DNA of 64,000 nt from Saccopteryx bilineata (GCF_036850765.1 NC_089490.1:129236522-129300521); one strand, 5' to 3'. Positions 44,490 through 55,480 are shown, numbered from the stretch's first letter. Numbers and translations: made by a program. Notes: generated from the sequence alone by a model not told the origin.

Positions 44490-44840
44490 CCATGTAAGAC
44501 CCCTCCTCATGGAGTGGGCTGCAGCAGACGTTGGTAGCTGGCCAGCCTCCGGCAGTTGCTGTTTGGAAACTGAATTTGATTCGAAACATTTGGAGTCTCA
44601 AGACTGGTAAGGAAGCTTCCTGTTTGAATATTTGGAAACAGAGCTCTAGTTAGAAAAGGGTGTAGTGGAGCAGGCGGGACGCCACCTGATTTCTCCCCAC
44701 TCGGTCGGTTGGGGAATGCAGGACGCTGCCTTCTCCCTTTGGTTCTGGTTTAGAAGTTTTGTTTGTTTTGTGTGCATATTTGGTTTGTTTGTCTGCTTCG
44801 CCCATTGCTTCCTCACAGGATTCCTTCGAGAGTCAAGGGC

Positions 44841-44988
44841 CATGGGTCAGGGGCAATCTGCTGCCCTAACGCCTCTTCAGTACTTGCTTGATAACTTTTC
44901 TGATTTCTCTCGCAGGGCACGAGACTATGGGACTCCTGTTGATTCCGCCACGTTGCAAACTCTTTGTGAACTAGAATGGCCAACTTAA
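44841..44988 (+). pseudogene. Retroviral gag, N-terminal 48 codons
   Basis: ATG at 44841 followed by Gly-Gln, the myristoylated matrix start typical of gammaretrovirus-like gag, and ending in a C-E-L-E-W-P-T-like block before a TAA. The matrix protein would target assembly to the plasma membrane. The frame stops after 48 codons, and what follows to 45240 has no recognisable gag. Confidence 0.75.
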
Positions 44989-45253
44989 GAGCAGACTGGC
45001 CAAACCAAGGATTGCTAGACCCATAGAAAACATAGAGAGTTTAGCGTACTATCACCAGCACCCACCTGCAGGCAGGTGGCACGGTCAGTATGTAGCCCAG
45101 TATAGCAGCAGAGGTAGAGAAAGAAAAGGCAGCCAGGCTGCAGCTGGCTGCAGGAGAAGTGGCAGGCTCCCCTCACTGTTTCAGGCACTTGCCCCTTCCC
45201 CTTGGGCACCGGCTCAAGGGCTGAGCCACTGCTTAGTCAGGCAAAAGATAACA

Positions 45254-45842
45254 TCACATTCTTGTTCATGTCTCTGAGTCTCATTTTTATGTCCCTTCTA
45301 TGTATGGATTCATCTTAGTTTTTTTTCTGATTTACTTATTTCACTCCGTATAATGTAGTCAAGGTCCATCCATGTTATTGTAAATGATCCGATGTCATCA
45401 TTTCTTATGGCTGAGTAGTATTCCATAGTATATATGTACCAAAGCTTTTTAATCCACTCGTCCTCTGATGGACACTTGGCTGTTTCCAGATCTTCGCTAT
45501 TGTGAACAATGCTGCCACAAACATGCGGGTACATTTCTCCTTTTCGAGCCGTTCTATGGTGTCCTTGGGGTATATTCCTAAAAGTGGGATAGCTGGGTCA
45601 AAAGGCAGTTCGATTTTAGAGGGAGAGAGGGGTTAGGGGAGGGGCACAAAGAAAACCAGATAGAAGGTGACAGAAGACAATTTAACTGTGGGGGAGGGGT
45701 ATACAGCACAATCAAATGTCAAAATAATCTAGAGATATTTTCTCTCAATATATGTACCCTGATTTATCAATGTCACTGCTTTAAATTTAATAAAAAAATG
45801 AAAAAAATACAGTAATAAATAATAAATATTATTATAAAAAAA
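45254..45842 (+). mobile_element. LINE-1 3' end with inverted arm, inside the provirus
   Basis: 45254-45618 is antisense ORF2 end; 45619-45842 is sense 3' UTR with A-tail. TSD AAAAGATAACA at 45243-45253 and 45843-45853. Second twin-priming product of the window. Confidence 0.92.
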
Positions 45843-46048
45843 AAAAGATAACAGTGCAGTAAGCTAGAAGTTATCATCACCTTGCTATACAGCCCCTGCC
45901 CTCCTCTGCTTTGGCTCCAGGAAATCTCCGCCTCCATGTGGAGCCAGACCAGAGGAGAAGATTTAGGGAATTATAGGATTACTATGTCCCTGAGGAAATT
46001 GAGGACCTTAAGTAAACTAGAATACCCCACTGTTAAGAAAATAAGTTT

Positions 46049-46452
46049 GGCCCTGGCCGGTTGGCTCAGCGGTAGAGCGTCGGCCTAGCGTGCGGAGGAC
46101 CCGGGTTCGATTCCCGGCCAGGGCACACAGGAGAAGCGCCCATTTGCTTCTCCACCCCTCCGCCGCGCTTTCCTCTTTGTCTCTCTCTTCCCCTCCCGCA
46201 GCCAAGGCTCCATTGGAGCAGAGATGGCCCGGGCGCTGGGCATGGCTCTGTGGCCTCTGCCTCAGGCGCTAGAGTGGCTCTGGTCGCAATATGGCGACGC
46301 CCAGGATGGGCAGAGCATCGCCCCCTGGGGGGCAGAGCACCGCCCCTGGTGGGCGTGCCGGGTGGATCCCGGTCGGGCGCATGCGGGAGTCTGTCTGACT
46401 GTCTCTCCCTGTTTCCAGCTTCAGAAAAAAAATGAAAAAAAAAAAAAAAAAA
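46049..46452 (+). mobile_element. SINE-B inside the provirus
   Basis: Near-consensus. TSD GAAAATAAGTTT at 46037-46048 and 46453-46464. Confidence 0.95.
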
Positions 46453-46464
46453 GAAAATAAGTTT

Positions 46465-47711
46465 ATAAAATTGTGTGTTTTTTTAGTTTACTACCCCAAC
46501 CCTTATAATGACTTAATGTTGTAAAGCTCTATAGGTCAAAAAGAGGGTTAGCATCTCTTTGCCAGCTGGGAAGCCACAAAATAGTAACTACATTTTGACC
46601 ATTCCTTATTTTTCTCTGAAAATCAGTAGTTCATTAGGAATAGTAGTTTATAATCTCTTATTGTAAATCGTACTAAATTTGTACTAATAGTAGAGCATAT
46701 AGAATTGTATAGTCTGTCAAATACAAAGACTTCCTTTTTGTACCAAGGATCTGTTGTTGTAAAAAAAAACACAAAAAACATTTTCTATGTTAGAAATGTA
46801 TATGTTATTTCAACAGTCTTTTGTTAATTCTCTTTGCTATTTCATAGCCTGTGATGTTAAAATTTTAGTTTAAATATTAGGGGATATATAATAATTCAGT
46901 AATTGTTAATTGTTCAATGTTAGGTCACAAAACCCAGAGTAACAAATATTACTATTGATTGGCTTAATAGAAGAATTCTTAACATAATAGGTAGAAAAGA
47001 GAACTCTAGAGACATAATCCTGAAACCACCACAGATCAAATCTTATCTTTCCTCGGTCTAATAGGCTTCTTTAAATACAGGATTCCCAATTTTGCTCTCT
47101 TAGTCAAGCCCCTCAGTGAGATCTTCGGAGCATGGCTTTTAAGGTCTATAATGACCAAGGAAGTAACAGAAAAGGCAAATAAGGCCCAAAAGAAGTCAGG
47201 AAATACCAACTTTTGGCTCCAGTGTCCTAAGGCGCTTCATAGCATTTCATCAAGGCCCTGCTCCAGAGTGGAAAGAAAGGTCATTGAACTGAAGCCTGCC
47301 AGGCTTCCTGGCCCCACCGGTTGACATACCTGTGCTGTGGAAAGAGGGACATGAGAAGGTAAGCTGCGACATCGGAACATTTACAGCAAAATGGTGGGAT
47401 CTTGATAACATGATACGAAGCGAAATAAGTAAATCAGAAAAAAACAGGAACTGTATTATTCCATACGTAGGTGGGACATAATAGTGAAACTAAGAGACAT
47501 TGATAAGAGTGTGGTGGTTACGGGGGGGAGGGGGGAATGGGATAGGGATAGGGGGTGGGGAGGGGCACAAAGAAAACAAGATAGAAGGTGACAGAGGACA
47601 ATCTGACTTTGGGTGGTGGGAATGCAACATAATTGAACGACAAGATAACCTGGACTTGTTATCTTTGAATATATGTATCCTGATTTATTGATGTCACCCC
47701 AGTAAAAAAAT

Positions 47712-47742
<31 letters not shown>

Positions 47743-48270
47743 GAAGGTAAGCTGCCCCCTTGCTCCATGGAGGGAGGGTTCAGTCTCTTCTAGCCCTGCT
47801 CCAGCTTACCTGTGACCTGACCTTGCCCAGTGTGCTGGGAATTGCCACTGAAGGCCCAAGGACATCATTCACGAGCCTAAGGTATTTCTTCTAAGTAGCA
47901 GATAAGCTAATCTCATTTCTTGTAAACACAAGGGCCATCTACTATGCCTTGCTTGAATATTTAAGTTTTATTTATCCCTCAAAGATCTCTACTGTGAGTA
48001 TTGACAGTCTGATTTTATTGCTTTATTTAATGTTTAGTATCTCCTTTATTTCTCTTATCTCAATGCCCCATGCCTATTATAGGCTGGGACCTGCTGCTAA
48101 TTCCAGCTGGAAGCAGTGGTCACTAGGACTTAACCTCTAAACTGCAAAGTGTAGAAATGTAACACCCTTTCCCTAAGTACTTACAGGTTTTATAGGTTAC
48201 TTAGCAAACTGTTCAAAGACTGTCCAAGAGGCACTTCTAGCAGTACACCACCCAAGGACTGACTCCCACG
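46465..48270 (+). pseudogene. Retroviral pol remnant
   Basis: TTCCCAATTTTGCTCTCTTA (about 47086) and CAAGCCCCTCAGTGAGATCT (about 47105) read in one frame as the connection between reverse transcriptase and RNase H of class I ERVs. Further downstream the frame is lost. Sequence parallels 30121-32330. A LINE-1 splits it at 47368-47741. Confidence 0.65.
47368..47741 (+). mobile_element. LINE-1 3' end insertion
   Basis: Short sense LINE-1 tail (ends CACCCCAGTAAAAAAATAAA plus A-run). TSD AGAAGGTAAGCTGC perfect at 47354-47367 and 47742-47755. Confidence 0.95.
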
Positions 48271-48288
48271 TGGACGGATCCGTACACC

Positions 48289-48501
48289 ATGATCCTGACC
48301 ACTCCCACTACTGCCAAGGTAGAAGGCATACCCGCCTGGGTCCACCGCAGCCGGCTGAAGCTTGCAGTCCCAGCAGAGACACCTTTGTGGACAGCGAAGA
48401 CTGACCCCGCCAACCCTTGTAAGCTGACCCTGAGAAGGACAGCATGCCCTGCTTCAGCCACAAACCAGAAGTTAACTGGTCCACGCATGGCTAATGCCTA
48501 G
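48289..48501 (+). pseudogene. Retroviral integrase C-terminal end
   Basis: A 70-codon open stretch with a TTPT-K-V-G-I-P-A-W-V-H-R-S-R-L-K pattern, the SH3-like DNA-binding end of gammaretrovirus-type integrases, followed by a short tail that could overlap the start of env. Disconnected from the rest of pol by stops. Confidence 0.75.
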
Positions 48502-49312
48502 AGAAAAAAACTAAGGACTCTTTTAATCAGGCTTTAGGAAAAGGGAAACTAGGATAAAAAGAAAGTCAACTTAATTGTCACTAAAGGTTAAAGATTTTTA
48601 AATCAAGAGTTCTGACTAGAAAGGAATTGTATAGTTTTAATAATAAAAGGTATTCAGTGTAGAGGTACTTTTGAAAAGAAAAGGAAAAAGTAAGTTGTTG
48701 TGAAAGCTGGTTATATATGAATAGTAAAGAAAGTTCATAAAAATTGAAGGTTTATGTAAGTTGCAGAAGGTTTGTGCAAGTTGTAAGAAGTTAGTACAGA
48801 GAAGAAAAATGCAAGGCAGAAAGAAATTAGTCCGTAAAGCTTGTAGTACTAAGGGCACACTATCAGCATGCCAACACATACTAGGGAGGACCCCTGACCT
48901 AGTAATTAGCTTATAGCTACAGCTAAAGTAGAAAATTCTCATGAGCCTCAGCAAATCTAATCTTGCTAGCAAAGGCAGGACACGTTCCTTGTGTATCAGC
49001 CCTGCAGATATTGCAGGAAAGTAGTTTATTATCTTAGAACAGTGTGTGCTTGTGGACTTTTGCAAAGATATTGTACAAACGTGCTGAAAACATTGTAACC
49101 TTGTAGGTTTCGCCTATAAATACCCCTCTCCCCCTGAGCTCATCACTGACCGTTGTGAGAGGCGTAGTAGGCTAATCACTGGCCAGTGTATAAAACCCAA
49201 TTGATTACATCAGTTTAGGGTCCAGTTCCAGTTTGTTGCGGTTGCACCACAGCATTTGTTATTATACCCAGTTCGGATGAGCAACACCAAAGTTCAATGA
49301 TTTGAGCTAGTA
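48502..49312 (+). other. Proviral 3' region without recognisable env
   Basis: About 800 bp between integrase and the purine tract, much shorter than an env gene. CCTATAAATACCCCTCTCCC near 49111 looks promoter-like and may belong to another, unresolved LTR. Otherwise nothing recognised. Confidence 0.4.
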
Positions 49313-49329
49313 AGAAGAAAACAGGGGAA
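49313..49329 (+). promoter_or_regulatory. Polypurine tract
   Basis: AGAAGAAAACAGGGGAA directly before the 3' LTR, the primer site for plus-strand synthesis. Confidence 0.8.
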
Positions 49330-49743
49330 TGTGACATCTTAGGCCAAGTGGTGCAGGCCACCAGCCATGAAAACTGAGTACATCCAGTACATGGCTAGAA
49401 AAAAAAAAAAAGATAAACAACCGTTAGAAATGTAGACCCAACATCCTGCATTCTATGAGTCAGAGACCCTTATCAGAAGTTTATGTTTGAAATTCTCCAC
49501 TGAGCTACCCCCCCCCCATTGCTGTGCTGCGCACGACCTCCCTAGTGAATAGCTAGGTGCCACATCTGCTTCTGTATAGTGCTTGCTCAGCCTAGATAGC
49601 CACCCTATAAAAAGGAGCCATTTTAGAAGCTCAGGGCTGCAGTGTTCCCTTGCATGGGTTGCCTGCTGTCCCTGTGCAGGTTTGCAATAAAACTTATAAA
49701 ATTCACTTTGGGTTTGCTGTGGTCTGTCTCCTGGGATGTAACA
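49330..49743 (+). mobile_element. LTR4, 3' LTR of provirus
   Basis: 414 bp, same ends as the 5' LTR; differs by a longer A-run (49390-49401) and roughly 14 substitutions, many at CpG. TSD ATAGA follows at 49744-49748. Confidence 0.95.
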
Positions 49744-49845
49744 ATAGACACACAGGAAACTGTGTGGGGTTTGCAGGAGAGAAAGTGTTGTAAAGTAACG
49801 TTCTGCCGGGTTTACGTAGAGACACCAAATACAAATGAATTTTTC

Positions 49846-50250
49846 TTTTTTTTTTTTTTTTTTTTTTGTATTTTTCTGAAGCTGGAAATGGGGAGAGACA
49901 GTCAGACAGACTCCCACATGCGCCCGACCGGGATCCACCCGGCACGCCCACCAGGGGGCAACACTCTGCCCACCAGGGGGCGATACTCTGCCCCTCCGGG
50001 GCGTTGCTCTGCTGCAACCAGAGCCACTCTAGTGCCTGGGGCAGAGGCCAAGGAGCCACCCCCAGCACCCAGGCCATCTTTGCTCCAATGGAGCCTCGCT
50101 GCGGGAGGGGAAGAGAGAGACAGAGAGGAAGGAGAGGGGGAGGGGTGGAGAAGCAAATGGGCGCTTCTCCTGTATGCCCTGGCTGGGAATCGAACCCGAG
50201 ACTTCTGCACGCCAGGCTGACGCTCTACCACTGAGCCAACCAGCCAGGGC
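49846..50250 (-). mobile_element. SINE-B inside LTR2
   Basis: Reverse, near-consensus; the word AATTTTTCTTTT recurs on both sides. Confidence 0.93.
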
Positions 50251-50262
50251 CAAATTTTTCTT

Positions 50263-50890
50263 TTTTAATTCACAGAGACAGAGAGAGAGTCAGAGAAGAC
50301 AGGAACGGAGAGAGATGAGAAGCATCAATCATTAGTTTTTCGTTGCAACACCTCAGTTGTTCATTGATTGCTTTCTCATATGTGCCTTGACCTTGGGGCC
50401 ACAGCAGACTGAGTAACCCCTTGCTTGAGCCAGCGACCTTGGGTCCAAGCTGATGAGATTGTAAGAATGAGATGGCACTCGAACACCAGGTGTGCAAGCT
50501 TTATTAGAGGAGAAAGACCTGCCGGGGCACTCCTCTGGGAGAAGTGCACCCAAACAGATTCTGAGGCAAATTTTTTATAGGGTTAAGGGAGAGCTTTGAG
50601 CAAGTGTGTATTGTATCAGCAGTTCTGGTATGCTCCCTTCTGTAGTTTTACGATATTGGCTTCTTGGAACGCTTCTCCTCGGGGTGGCTGACCAGCTTCC
50701 TAGAACTTTTCTGTTTCAGGGGCGATAGTCCAATAAGGGTGGGGTCAGATAGCCAAGCAGAAGAGCAAAAGGGCAGTTTGGAAGTTTTGGTAAATTCATG
50801 TATCCATCAGAGATGACCTCAGGGTCTCAAACCTGGGTCCTCCACATTTCAGTCCAATGCTATATCCACTGCGCCACCGCCTGGTCAGGC
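50263..50890 (-). mobile_element. SINE-A split by LTR3
   Basis: Reverse copy in two parts, 50263-50459 and 50810-50890. The copy already lacked about 45 internal bases before LTR3 arrived. Confidence 0.9.
50460..50809 (-). mobile_element. LTR3 solo LTR (350 bp) inside SINE-A
   Basis: Reversed: TGATGGATACATGAATTTAC to CATTCTTACA. TSD GAGAT perfect at 50455-50459 and 50810-50814. AATAAAGCTTGCACACC polyadenylation region near 50495; TATA-like CCCTATAAAAAATT near 50580. Confidence 0.9.
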
Positions 50891-50931
50891 CGAAATGAAT
50901 TTTTAAGGAGTTTTATAAAAAGGAGGAGATT

Positions 50932-51135
50932 GCCTGACCTGTGGTGGCGCAGTGGATAAAGCGTCGACCTGGAAATGCTGGGGTCGCTGGTTTGAAACCC
51001 TGGGCTTGCCTGGTCAAGGCACATATGGGAGTTGATGCTTCCAGCTCCTCCCCCTCTTCTCTCTCTCTCTGTCTCTCCTCTTTCTCTCTCTGTCTCTCCT
51101 TCTCCTCTCTTAAAAAATGAATAAAAAAAAAAAAA
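50932..51135 (+). mobile_element. SINE-C inside LTR2
   Basis: Near-consensus; AGGAGGAGATT on the left and AGGAGAGATT on the right form an imperfect TSD. Confidence 0.92.
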
Positions 51136-51978
51136 AGGAGAGATTTATTAATATGCCGGCCACATATGACTAACACGGGGCATAGTTGACCCAAATCGTG
51201 CAGTGCAGAATATAGCCCTAAGGCAAGTTATATACCTTTGATCACACACACAGGATGGTGGGAAAAGGAGAAGGAGGGGAAGATGATACAATCATTAGCA
51301 AGCTTAACATTCATCTATAGGATTTATAAAAAATATTTTTACATATTAAAACTTATAAGGTAACACAATAGTGAAAAATGTTTTACATATTAAAAGACAT
51401 TCCCAAATCTTTCAGTGTTCATCTGCTATTCCTTTGTTTAGAGGTATATACATTAACTATACACCTTCAGGATGGGAGGGGAGCCTACATGGTGCCAGGG
51501 GATAAGGGTTTGTGAATGGCCATTAAAGAAAGAAAGAAAGAAAGGGAAAGGAAAGGGCTTGCTTAACTTTCTTCCCTTCTCCCACACCTAGCTAGGTGTT
51601 TATTTTCCTCCTCACAGGTGGGGGATTAGGGAATCCAGTTCCCTCTCCACTTCCTCTCAAAACCCAGCAGGAAATCTCTCTATTTACAACACAATGCTGT
51701 CTTTCATTCTGAGCTAATTTAAATCACACACAAGTATAGAAATTATATTTACAAAATTTTTCTGTATGTTTAGCTCAAATTATAAAATGCCCTTTAAGCT
51801 TCCTAGTAAAAGGAGGTTTCCTACACAGTATGTCGTATGTCTCTGCAAGTCAGGAAACTTTCACATTTCTCTCCCCTCATTCTCTACAGAAAGGAGAGGA
51901 CAAGAAACCTGACTCCTTCTCCTAAAATATTAATTTTTGCAATTCTTTGGTATCTTGCCATAAAAGAAAGATAGGGGG

Positions 51979-52285
51979 TGATAGATATGTGTATTCCAAA
52001 CTGCCCTCTTGATGTTCCGCTTATCTGTCAGACCTCACCCTTACTGGACTATCGCCCCTGAGACAGAGGAATTCCAGGAAGCTGACAAGCCCCCCAAGAA
52101 GGAGCATTCCAGACATACCAGAACTTTTGCCTCAGTATCCCCTCAGGCTCTCCCAAACACTATATAACTCGACTCTAGTCTGTAACTGGTGCTCTTCTCC
52201 CTGGGAGAAGTGCCCGGCAGGGTTCCTTTCTTCCTTTCAATAAAGCCTGTTACTCTGGTCTTTCGGACTCCCATGGATTCCAACA
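51979..52285 (+). mobile_element. LTR3-related LTR, possibly a 3' LTR
   Basis: TGATAGATATGTGTATTCCA to GATTCCAACA; shares GGACTATCGCCCCTGA and CTTCTCCC...AGTGCCCGGCAGG with 50460-50809. CTATATAACTCG is TATA-like and CAATAAAGCCTG the polyA region. No TSD; a purine run AAAAGAAAGATAGGGGG precedes it. Confidence 0.75.
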
Positions 52286-52860
52286 GCAGAGGAGGTGAAA
52301 AGATGGGGGGATAGACGGTGATGGAGGGAGACTTGACTTGGTGTGGTGAACACACAATGCAACATATAGATGATGTATTATAGAATTGAATACTTGAAAC
52401 ATGTATAATTTTATTTTATTTATTTATTTATTGATTGTTTTTGTATTTTTCTGAAGTTGGAAACGGGGAGGCAGTCAGACAGACTACTGCATGCACCTGA
52501 CCGGGATCCACCCGGCATGCCCACCAAGGGGCGATGCTCTGCCCACCTGGGGCGTTGCTCTGTTGCAACCAGAGCCACTCTAGCACCTGAGGCAGAGGCC
52601 ATGAAGCCATCCCCAGCGCCCGGGCCAACTTTGCACCAATGGAGCCTTGGCTGCGGGAGGGGAAGAGAGAGATAGAGAGGAAGGAGAGGGGGAGGGGTGC
52701 AGAAGCAGATGGGTGCTTCTCCTGTGTGCCCTGGCTGGGAATCAAACCCGGGACTTCCGCACGCCATGCCGACGCTCTACAACTGAGCCAACCGGCCAGG
52801 GCCTCAACATGTATAATTTTATTAACCAATGTTACCCCAATAAATTCAATAAAAGTTTTT
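52286..52860 (+). mobile_element. LINE-1 3' UTR fragment
   Basis: CAGAGGAGGTGAAAAGATGG through TTGAATACTTGAAACATGTA and TTACCCCAATAAATTCAATA is a LINE-1 3' end with A-rich terminus; split by SINE-B at 52417-52806. Confidence 0.7.
52417..52806 (-). mobile_element. SINE-B
   Basis: Reverse copy; TSD ACATGTATAATTTTATT at 52400-52416 and 52807-52823. Confidence 0.95.
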
Positions 52861-53247
52861 TTTGTTTTTTATTTATTTGTTTGTTTTGTATTTTTCTGAA
52901 GTTGGAAACAGAGAGGCAGTCAGACAGACTCCTGCATGCGCCCAACTGGGATCAATCCGGCATGCCCACTAGCGGGCGATGCTCTGCCCATCTGGGGCAT
53001 CGCTCTGTTGCAACCAGAGCCATTCCAGCGCCTGAGGCAGAGGCCACAGAGCCATCCTCAGCGCCTGGGGCAACTTTGCTCCAATGGAGCCTCGGCTGCG
53101 GGAGGGGAAGAGAGAGACAGAGAGGAAGGAGAGGGGGAGGGGTGGAGAAGCAGATGGGCGCTTCTCCTGTGTGCCCTGGCAGGGAATAGAACCCAGGACT
53201 CCTGCACGCCAGGCCGACACTCTACCAAGAGTCAACCAGCCAGGGCC
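52860..53247 (-). mobile_element. SINE-B
   Basis: Reverse copy; TSD TCAATAAAAGTTTT on both sides (52846-52859, 53248-53261). The head has an extra A (CCAAGAGTCAACC). Confidence 0.95.
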
Positions 53248-53267
53248 TCAATAAAAGTTTTAATCCC

Positions 53268-53504
53268 TGCCTGACCTGTGGTGGCGCAGTGAATAAAGCT
53301 TCGATGTGGAAATGCTGAGGTTGCTGGTTTGAAACCCTGGGCTTGCCTGGTCAAGGCACATATGGGAGTTGATGCTTCCAGCTCCTCCCCCCTTCTCTCT
53401 CTCTCTGTTTCTCTCTCCTCTCTCTCCTTTTCTGTCTCTCTCTCCTCTCTAAAAATGAATAAATAAAATAAATAAATAAATTAAAAAAGAAAAAAAAAGA
53501 AAAA
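53268..53504 (+). mobile_element. SINE-C
   Basis: Near-consensus with a long CT tract; AAAAGTTTTAATCC lies on both sides. Confidence 0.93.
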
Positions 53505-53620
53505 AAAGTTTTAATCCAAAAAACAAAATATAAAAACTACCTTCAGAGTAAAAACAAACCAAAAACAAAACACAAATGCTACCCTCATTTTAATGGAATT
53601 TCCTCTTAGAATTACAGGAA

Positions 53621-54185
53621 TGTGAGTATAGGGCCAGGTGCTTCCATAGTTGTGGCCATTCACATGCAGGTTCTCATTGAATTTGAGCAGATGGTAAAGA
53701 AACAGTGGAGCCAGAAAATGGTGGGCCATTCCTTTTATTAAAGTCTCCCACATTAAAGTCTTGCACTGGCAGATGAGCAAATAGGCAGGGAAAACACTTC
53801 CGTTTCATTCACGGCTCTCAAAGCCCTGACACATTCTCTGGTTTCTCCTAGAATTAAAGGCCCCACCAGTCTCAGTGGAGCTCACAAAGCCCCTCAACTT
53901 TGGTTCCCCATCTGCACAAGCCCCCCCCTCCCCAACTGGTTTCTTCCTCAGCACTCTGCATTCTTTCTCTCTGCTCTCCTTGCAAAACTGGCTGGGCCCA
54001 TAACCACTCCTCCTCCAGCAAACAGCAAATCAATGGCCCCTCCCAAGCAGGAATACAATCCACAATTTGCAATCAACTGCCCTGCTCTGAGGACAGGCAC
54101 ACAGGTGGCTGCCCAGCACCATTTTTTAACAATAAAAGTGAGCAAACTAAAAAAGTACAAATTATACAAACTCATTTGCCCAACA
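53621..54185 (-). mobile_element. LTR1-related older LTR
   Basis: Reversed it starts TGTTGGGCAAATGAG, followed by GCTCACTTTTATTG and ATGGTGCTGGGCAG like LTR1, and ends CCTATACTCACA. Clearly related but much diverged; no TSD found. Confidence 0.7.
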
Positions 54186-54870
54186 GCGAGGCATGTGGGA
54201 GAGTGACTAAACATCGTAGGAATAGATAGTGCTACCAGAGGTATGAAAATTTGAATCAGGCAGAGGGAGAACAGGAAAAGAGCTCTGCCTGTTAACAGAT
54301 GGTGATTGCCATAGTTTTTAAGCTTAGTAGTGGACTAACTGAATATGGTATGTAATTTTCAAGATAGTTACTCATTAAAATATATAAATAAATAAAAAAT
54401 TGAAGAGCAGGAAAAGGAAAGCAGGGCTATTTTCCCAAAATAACATTCAATCTATAAGTCGAATTCCACAATCATCTCACGAGCGATCTGTCACATGGAT
54501 TACTACTGTCCTTTAAATAGCAGCCTCACGTATGAGATCTAAGGGAGTTCAGACTAAGGTCTTGAGTCTTCGAGGATATTTTGCTTAGAGAAAACAAAAC
54601 TATTTTTTAATATGCTGCTCACCCCCAGCGCAGTCATTACTGCAAAAACAGCATTAACCTTGCACTTGCATACTAGCCGCTGAGGCAATTGCTACGGGAA
54701 AACAACTGTTCTTGAGTTTTTTTGATATTTTTTCGAAGGACCGTTACACTTCGGATCAGGAGCAGAGAGGCGTTAGGCCGCAACAGAGTTATTTTTACTC
54801 TAACGGTGCTTTTCGTAAGTGGGAAAGATAAAAAAGGGAGAAGTACAGGTTGCACCACAGAACTTCCTGG
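54186..54870. other. TM7SF3 upstream region, nothing recognised
   Basis: No gene or named repeat before the CpG promoter begins. Confidence 0.4.
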
Positions 54871-54879
54871 GGTCTCCTC

Positions 54880-55480
54880 CAGTCCCGCAGGCGGGGATCT
54901 TGGGACGCCTCTGCCAAAAGCCGGGTGAGCGCCACGAGGAGGCGCTCGCCGCCTGCTGACAACCCTCGGCCGCCCGCTCCGCCCTCGCTCCCGCTCCGTC
55001 CCGCCCGGGCCGCCCCGTACCGCCTGGTACCGCCCCGCCCCGCCCCTGCTCCGTCCTGCTCCGCCCCCGTTCTGTTCCGCCCGGGCCGCCCAACTCTGCC
55101 CCGCCCCAGCCCGGGACTACGAAGCGGTGACGTGAGGGGGCGTGGCGAGTCGGAAGCGCGGCTTTGGGAGTGGACGGTCAATGCCTGGAGAGGAACCCGG
55201 GATCCCGGGCGTGCGACACAGGTTGCTCGCCAGCACTGCGGATCTGGCTGGCGTGCGGCGCGAGCACCTGGCCGGCGATGGCGCGGAGCGAGGGCGCCCC
55301 AGGGTAGCGAGCGCCGGGCTGCGCGGGCCGGAGCACGCCGCCTTCCGACCGTGGCGTGGGCTCCGCCGGGCCCGGGCGGCTATGGGGCTCCTTCGGCTGA
55401 TGGCGCTCGCGGCGCTGGCGTCGCAACCCAGGGTGGCTGGTGGAGCGGAGACGGTGGAGAACTCTAGCGAGGGTAAGGTC
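54880..55480 (+). promoter_or_regulatory. TM7SF3: TM7SF3 CpG island promoter
   Basis: Very GC-rich, with stacked CCGCCCC GC boxes (Sp-type sites) between about 55020 and 55110 and GTGACGTGAGG (CRE-like TGACGT) at about 55127. No TATA box. Both strands show long open frames here only because GC-rich DNA has few stops. Confidence 0.8.
55382..55472 (+). CDS. TM7SF3: TM7SF3 coding exon 1 (rest beyond window)
   Basis: TM7SF3 is a seven-transmembrane protein of the cell surface and nuclear membrane, linked to cell survival and stress control of splicing. ATG at 55382 in a good context (G at -3, G at +4). It reads MGLLRLMALAALASQPRVAG, then GAETVENSSE and one base of a split glycine codon, ending at the donor GTAAGG. 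The first 20 residues form a signal peptide (hydrophobic core LLRLMALAALA). ENSSEG is the conserved junction of the human exon 1, with an N-glycosylation sequon NSS. The frame is open upstream but has no ATG there, so this start is preferred. The seven membrane helices lie in later exons outside the window. Confidence 0.93.

Larger units (their letters stand above)
44057..49743 (+). mobile_element. Class-I-like endogenous retrovirus with both LTRs, defective
   Basis: Order: 5' LTR, tRNA-Thr-like primer site, start of gag, gap with LINE-1 insertion (45254-45842), SINE-B (46049-46452), pol remnants with a second LINE-1 (47368-47741), integrase end, purine tract, 3' LTR. Flanked by the 5-bp TSD ATAGA. 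All frames are broken and no env is recognisable, so the copy cannot make a virus. By eye the LTRs differ at about 13-15 of 405 aligned bases, so the insertion is fairly recent. Confidence 0.9.
49786..51962 (-). mobile_element. LTR2 solo LTR, heavily interrupted
   Basis: Reverse copy. Right end (reversed) TATGGCAAGATACC is a diverged LTR2 start, left end TGTTGTAAAG is the LTR2 end. TSD AAAG at 49782-49785 and 51963-51966. Interrupted by SINE-B, SINE-A with LTR3, and SINE-C. (GAAA)n at 51526-51546. Confidence 0.8.
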
